64,000 nt of DNA. It comes from Novosphingobium sp. JCM 18896. Lineage in GTDB: Bacteria > Pseudomonadota > Alphaproteobacteria > Sphingomonadales > Sphingomonadaceae. Location of the stretch: the NCBI RefSeq assembly GCF_025938095.1, contig NZ_JAPCZF010000002.1, positions 124,001 to 188,000 of the forward strand. Reading direction: 5' to 3'. Under the pieces are notes generated by a model. The model made no database searches. It saw only the letters and a program-made list of their open reading frames with translations, and was not told where the DNA came from. The translations under genes and the position numbers were made by a program. Numbering within the stretch: the stretch's first letter is position 1; the number at the start of each line of letters is the position of its first letter. Shown here piece after piece: positions 59,818 to 64,000 of the stretch.

Positions 59818-60495
59818 TTGAAAAACGCTGACGTCTTCGAGTTCTTCCGCCGTCTCGCCGAGGCCAACCCCTCGCCCGAGACCGAGCTCGAATTCGGCAA
59901 CACCTACCAGTTGCTCGTCGCCGTGGTGATGTCGGCGCAGTCGACCGACGTCGGCGTCAACAAGGCGACGCGCGCGCTGTTTCGCGAGGTGAAGACGCCG
60001 CAGCAGATGGTCGATCTGGGCGAAGAGGCGCTCAAGCAGCACATCAAGACCATCGGCCTGTTCAATTCGAAGGCCAAGAACGTCATCGCCCTGTCTGAGA
60101 TCCTCGTGCGTGACTACGATGGCGAGGTTCCGGCCGATCGCGACGCGCTGGTCGAACTGCCGGGTGTCGGCCGCAAGACCGCCAACGTCGTGATGAATTC
60201 GGCCTTCGGTGCCGAGACCTTCGCGGTCGACACGCACATCTTCCGCGTCGGCAACCGCACCGGCCTAGCCAAAGGCAAGACCCCGCTAGCGGTCGAGAAG
60301 CAGCTCGACAAGAAGGTGCCCGGCCCATTTCGTGTCGGCGCGCATCACTGGCTGATCCTGCACGGCCGCTACGTCTGCAAGGCGCGCACGCCCGAGTGCT
60401 GGCGCTGCGCGGTGGTCGATCTCTGCGCCTACAAGGCCAAGGTTCTCGAAAAGGGCGCCAAGCCCGCCGCGAAAGGCGCGAAGAAGGCCGCCTGA
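59818..60495 (+). CDS. nth: Endonuclease III
   Basis: A 225-residue base-excision glycosylase/AP lyase. Helix-hairpin-helix LPGVGRKTANVV with catalytic Lys, Asp in AVDTHIFRVGNR, and the 4Fe-4S cluster site CKARTPECWRCAVVDLC (C-x6-C-x2-C-x5-C). It removes oxidised pyrimidines. The start is TTG at 59818 with a weak ribosome site; the N-terminus is otherwise standard (VFEFFRRLAEANP). A Lys/Ala-rich tail of about 15 residues ends it. It follows dapB closely and is convergent with the symporter. Confidence 0.95.
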   Translation: MKNADVFEFFRRLAEANPSPETELEFGNTYQLLVAVVMSAQSTDVGVNKATRALFREVKTPQQMVDLGEEALKQHIKTIGLFNSKAKNVIALSEILVRDYDGEVPADRDALVELPGVGRKTANVVMNSAFGAETFAVDTHIFRVGNRTGLAKGKTPLAVEKQLDKKVPGPFRVGAHHWLILHGRYVCKARTPECWRCAVVDLCAYKAKVLEKGAKPAAKGAKKAA

Positions 60496-60499
60496 CGCT

Positions 60500-61828
60500 T
60501 CAGGCCGGCCTCGGCGATAGCGGCTTGGCCGAGATCACCGTCGCCGCGACGAGATCGCCGACGACGTTCAGGGTCGTACGGCACATGTCGAGGAAGCGGT
60601 CGACGCCGAGGATCAGGCCGATCCCCTCGGGCGGCACGCCGACGCTGCCCAGGATCAGCGCGATCACCGGTAGAGAACCCGCCGGAACGCCCGCCGTACC
60701 GATTCCCGCGAGGATGCAGACCAGCATGACGAAGAGCTGTTGGCTCAAGCTCAGGTCGATCCCGAAGAACTGCGCGAGGAACAGCACCGTCACGCCCTCG
60801 AACATCGCCGTGCCGTTCTGGTTGGCCGTGGCGCCGATCGTCAGGACGAAGCGCGCGACCTGCGGCGGCAGGCGCAGCCGTTCGTCGGCGACGCGCAAGG
60901 TGGTCGGCAAGGTGGCGTTGGACGAGGCCGTGGCGAAGGCCATCACCGTCGCTTCCTGGATCTGGCGATAGAAGGTGACCGGGTTCTTGCCCGCGAGCAG
61001 CCGCAGCAGCAGCGGGAAGACGACGAACATCTGCACGCCGAGCGCCAGCAGCACGACGCCGACATAGGCCGCGAGCTTGGCCAGCAGGTCCCAGCCGAAC
61101 TGCGCCGCCAGGTTGAACATGAAACAGAAGATCGCGATCGGGGCGAGCTGGATGACCAGGCCGATCAGCTTCATCGAGATCTCGAACAGCCCCTCGAACA
61201 GGGTCTTGAGCGTGTCGGTCTTCGGCCCCTGGGTCAGCAGCAGGCCGACACCGAAGAACAGCGCGAAGAACATCACCGCGAGGATGTCGTTCTCGCTCAT
61301 CGCCGTGATCAGGTTCGAGGGCACGATGCCGACCAGCGCGTCGACCCCGGTCTTGGCCTTGCCCGATTGCTCGACGATCCCCGCCGCGCCGGCGCGGGCC
61401 TGCTCGATCAGTTGACTGGCCGCAGCCGGATCGATGCCACCGCCCGGACGCAGCAGGTTGACCGCCAGCAGGCTGACCGCAACGGCGATCGACGAGACCA
61501 CCAGCGTATAGACCAGGGTCCGCACGCCGACCGAGCGCAGCGCCCGGATCTCACCCATCTCGGCGATGCCGACGACGAGCGCCGAGAACAGCAGCGGCAG
61601 CACCAGCATGAACAACAGCCGCAGGAAGATCTGCCCGATCGGCGTCGTGACATAGGTGATCGCCGTGGCGACCCAGGCCGCATCGCGCGCGGTCGCATAG
61701 ACCAGCAGGCCCAACCCAAGCCCCAGCACGAAGCCCGCCACCATCCGCCATTGCAGCGCCGAATGCGACTCCTCGGGCGAAGCGGCTTCGGGGGCAGTCG
61801 TATGGGGCGCTGGGGCGGCTTGGCTCAT
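60500..61828 (-). CDS. Dicarboxylate/amino acid:cation symporter (DAACS family)
   Basis: A 442-residue transporter with about eight membrane spans and two hairpins. The Ser-rich HP1 motif FATASSNATLPTT, the substrate/cation region ANQNGTAMFEG (NMDGT-type) and GVDRFLDMCRTTLNVVGD are all present. It takes up glutamate, aspartate or C4-dicarboxylates with Na+ or H+. It is the paralogue of its upstream neighbour, both leftward, 36 bases apart, but with different key residues (Arg in place of Thr after GVD), so a different substrate is likely. It has an unusually Ala/Pro-rich N-terminus. Confidence 0.92.
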   Translation of the reverse strand: MSQAAPAPHTTAPEAASPEESHSALQWRMVAGFVLGLGLGLLVYATARDAAWVATAITYVTTPIGQIFLRLLFMLVLPLLFSALVVGIAEMGEIRALRSVGVRTLVYTLVVSSIAVAVSLLAVNLLRPGGGIDPAAASQLIEQARAGAAGIVEQSGKAKTGVDALVGIVPSNLITAMSENDILAVMFFALFFGVGLLLTQGPKTDTLKTLFEGLFEISMKLIGLVIQLAPIAIFCFMFNLAAQFGWDLLAKLAAYVGVVLLALGVQMFVVFPLLLRLLAGKNPVTFYRQIQEATVMAFATASSNATLPTTLRVADERLRLPPQVARFVLTIGATANQNGTAMFEGVTVLFLAQFFGIDLSLSQQLFVMLVCILAGIGTAGVPAGSLPVIALILGSVGVPPEGIGLILGVDRFLDMCRTTLNVVGDLVAATVISAKPLSPRPA

Positions 61829-61864
61829 GTCACCTTAGCGCCGGCCGGCCCCTCAGGTTCCCGA

Positions 61865-63184
61865 TCAATCGTCGGGCGTCGGATCGAGGTTCAACCCTTG
61901 GCGGCCATGCGCGACCGTGTCGTGCGGGGCCTCGGCGACGAAGGGCGCATCGGGATCGCGCATCGGCTGGAGCATGCCTTCCCACTTGGTGATCACCGCC
62001 GTCGCCACGGCATTGCCGAGCACGTTGGTCGCGGTGCGCCCCATGTCGAGGAAGGTGTCGACGCCGAGGATCAGCGCGATGCCCTCCACCGGCAGACCGA
62101 ACTGCGTGAGCGTCGCGGCGATCACGACGAGGCTCGCGCGCGGCACCGCGGCGATGCCCTTCGAAGTGACCATCAAGGTCAGCAGCATGGCGATCTGCTG
62201 GCCGATCGACAGGTGGATGCCATAGGCCTGGGCGATGAACATCGTCGCGAAGCTCGTGTACATCATCGAGCCGTCGAGATTGAAGCTGTAGCCCAGCGGC
62301 AGGACGAAGCCCGAGATGCGGCGCGGCACGCCGAACTTGTCGAGCTGCTCGAACAGCCGCGGCAGTGCGCTTTCCGAGCTCGCGGTCGAGAAGGCCAGCA
62401 GCACCGGCTCGCGGATATAGCGCGCCAGCGCGATCGCGCGCTTCTTGAGCACGAGCGCGCACATGCCGAACAGGATCGACCAGAGGATCAGCAGCCCAAA
62501 GTAGAACTCGCTCATCAGCGCGGCATAGGTGATGACGATGCCGAAGCCGCGGATCGCGATGACCGAGGCCATGGCGCCGAACACCGCGAAAGGCGCGAAG
62601 CGCATGACGTAGTCGGTCGCCTGCATCATCACCTGGGCCAGCGCGTCGAGCCCCTTGACGATGATCTCGCCCTTCTCGCGCAGCGCCGACAGCGCAACGC
62701 CGAAGAACAGCGAGAACACCAGGATCTGCAGCACGTTGTTCTTGGCCATCGCATCGGCCGCGCTGGTCGGGAACACCTCGAGCACGAAGTGGCGGAAGGT
62801 GAAGTCGCCCGTGGCGAGCTGGCCGATGTCGCCGCCCGCCTTGAACGCCAGCCCGACGCCCGGCTGGAACACGTTGATCAGCAACAAACCGACGCCGATC
62901 GAGATCAGGCTGGCGGTGATGAACCAGGCCAGAGCCCGCCCACCGATCCGGCCGAGCGCGGCGCTGTCGCCCATGTTGGCGATGCCGGTGACGAGGGTGG
63001 CGAAGACCAGCGGCGCGATGATCATCTTGATCAGGTGCAGGAACACGTCGGGCAGCAGCTTCAAAGTATCGGCGATCTGCGCGAGCGTCTTGTCGCCCTC
63101 GGGGAAGCTGTGATGCAGCGCGGTGCCCACCGCGATGCCCAGGAACAGGCCCGTCAGGATCCAGATCGTCAAACGTCGCGTCAT
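61865..63184 (-). CDS. Dicarboxylate/amino acid:cation symporter (DctA/GltP-like)
   Basis: A 439-residue DAACS transporter. HP1 reads AFSTASSESALPR, the cation motif is SFNLDGSMMYTS, and the last conserved region GVDTFLDMGRTATNVLGN is the form seen in DctA and GltP proteins. It imports C4-dicarboxylates or acidic amino acids with protons or sodium. It is upstream of a second paralogue in the same orientation. The acidic tail (DPTPDD) is short and cytoplasmic. Confidence 0.93.
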   Translation of the reverse strand: MTRRLTIWILTGLFLGIAVGTALHHSFPEGDKTLAQIADTLKLLPDVFLHLIKMIIAPLVFATLVTGIANMGDSAALGRIGGRALAWFITASLISIGVGLLLINVFQPGVGLAFKAGGDIGQLATGDFTFRHFVLEVFPTSAADAMAKNNVLQILVFSLFFGVALSALREKGEIIVKGLDALAQVMMQATDYVMRFAPFAVFGAMASVIAIRGFGIVITYAALMSEFYFGLLILWSILFGMCALVLKKRAIALARYIREPVLLAFSTASSESALPRLFEQLDKFGVPRRISGFVLPLGYSFNLDGSMMYTSFATMFIAQAYGIHLSIGQQIAMLLTLMVTSKGIAAVPRASLVVIAATLTQFGLPVEGIALILGVDTFLDMGRTATNVLGNAVATAVITKWEGMLQPMRDPDAPFVAEAPHDTVAHGRQGLNLDPTPDD

Positions 63185-63267
63185 TCGGGATACCCTGTCA
63201 GAAAGCCGTCGGCGCGCAGGCTATCAGCGCGGCGCAGGCCCGGCAAATACCGCAAGCTGCGTAGGTG

Positions 63268-64000
63268 TCAGTCGCCCAGCGCGGCGTCGGCCACGCGGCG
63301 GTAGATCCGCGTCAGGACTTCGAGATCGGCGATCGCCACGGCCTCGTCGCGCTTGTGCATCGTCGCGTTGGACAGGCCGAACTCGATCACCGGGCACAGC
63401 GCGCGCAGGAAGCGCGCGTCGGAGGTGCCGCCGCTGGTCGAAGCCTCGGGGACGATACCGGTCTCGACCTCGACCGCCTCGGACACGAGGCGCGAGAATT
63501 CGCCGGGCAGGGTCAGGAAAGCCTCGCCCGAGATGACCGCACGCGTCGTGCCGCCGTGACGCGCGGCGATCTCGGCCACGCGGTCGGCCAGGCCCTGGCC
63601 CGTGTGCAGGTCGTTGAAGCGGATCGACACGCGTGCCGAAGCCTTGGCCGGGATCACGTTGGTCGCCGGATTGCCGATGCCGATGTCGGTGATCTCGAGG
63701 TTAGAGGCCTGGAACCAGTCGGTCCCCTCGTCGAGCACCAGCGCGTCGAGCTCGGCCAGCAGCGCCACCAGCTTGGGCGCCGGATTGTCCGCAAGATGCG
63801 GATAGGCGACGTGGCCCTGGGTACCCTCGACGTCGATCCAGATGTTGACCGAGCCGCGCCGGCCGATCTTCATCACGTCACCGAGCCGCGTCGACGAGGT
63901 CGGCTCGCCCACCAGGCAGAGATCGGGAATCGCGCCGACACTGCGCATATGCTCGATCAGCGCGACCGTGCCGTACTTGGCCGGGCCTTCCTCGTCGCCG
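63268..64000 (-). CDS. dapE: Succinyl-diaminopimelate desuccinylase, C-terminal part (5' end outside window)
   Basis: The frame is open to the window edge; 243 residues are visible and about 130 N-terminal residues are missing. The metal/catalytic site GDEEGPAKYGT is at the edge, followed by the dimerisation domain (GRRGSVNIWIDVEGTQGHVAYPH) and the C-terminal STSGGTSDARF and NATMHKRDE with the last metal-binding His. It is an M20 zinc peptidase-fold enzyme that makes LL-diaminopimelate. dapB, of the same pathway, is 3.5 kb away on the other strand. Confidence 0.95.
   Translation of the reverse strand, partial: GDEEGPAKYGTVALIEHMRSVGAIPDLCLVGEPTSSTRLGDVMKIGRRGSVNIWIDVEGTQGHVAYPHLADNPAPKLVALLAELDALVLDEGTDWFQASNLEITDIGIGNPATNVIPAKASARVSIRFNDLHTGQGLADRVAEIAARHGGTTRAVISGEAFLTLPGEFSRLVSEAVEVETGIVPEASTSGGTSDARFLRALCPVIEFGLSNATMHKRDEAVAIADLEVLTRIYRRVADAALGD

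Noticed and set aside
60740..63304. 854-codon plus-strand frame opposite the two symporters
   Set aside because: Gln/Arg/His/Asp-rich antisense shadow spanning two complete membrane protein genes.

Overview
The window is 64 kb of GC-rich DNA from an alphaproteobacterium, most likely a sphingomonad (Sphingomonadales). The support is: a TonB-dependent receptor beside catabolic genes, rpsT next to dnaA, mutM/ubiE/ubiB/coaBC/dut in one block, an imuA-imuB-dnaE2 mutagenesis cassette behind an alphaproteobacterial GAAC-N7-GAAC SOS box, and intergenic palindromic repeats including the kind that translates as 'LSLSKH'. The genus is not determined from this sequence.

Region 1 (1 to about 33.2 kb) is an accessory catabolic island. 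It holds the 3' end of a TonB receptor, four NTF2/SnoaL-like proteins, a MaoC hydratase, a two-subunit 3-methylcrotonyl-CoA-type carboxylase with a divergent LysR regulator, and a Tat-exported type B carboxylesterase with a membrane di-iron hydroxylase and an SDR. It also holds an SDR/NTF2/NTF2/alcohol dehydrogenase operon with a divergent GbsR/MarR-like regulator, a fused indolepyruvate ferredoxin oxidoreductase, and a CoA-transferase coupled to a crotonase-fold protein that has the active-site set of 6-oxocamphor hydrolase. A leftward run follows (acylating aldehyde dehydrogenase, aldehyde dehydrogenase, SDR, cytochrome P450, NADP oxidoreductase, DUF2889 protein), then succinate-semialdehyde dehydrogenase, an Lrp regulator, an alpha/beta hydrolase, an AraC regulator and an amidohydrolase. 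Together these look like hydroxylation, alcohol and aldehyde oxidation, retro-Claisen ring opening, CoA activation and CoA-ester processing of a cyclic, perhaps terpenoid, compound. The substrate is inference.

Region 2 (33.3 to 64 kb) is mostly core: trpS, murJ, secB, a Tim44-domain protein, mltA, an Smr-domain protein, aroC, a monooxygenase-fold protein, an ArsC-like protein, the SOS cassette imuA-imuB-dnaE2, dut, coaBC, a membrane protein, ubiB, ubiE, mutM, a serpin, rpsT, dnaA, a MoeB/ThiF-type enzyme, a GFA-domain protein, cobB, dapB, nth, two dicarboxylate/amino-acid symporters and the 3' part of dapE.

Three families of interspersed repeats (called A, B and C here) fill many of the gaps between genes. 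One copy of family A lies in frame inside the Smr gene. I saw no tRNA, rRNA, CRISPR array, insertion sequence or integrase. The only gene-free stretch over 300 bases is 55199-55642, between rpsT and dnaA.
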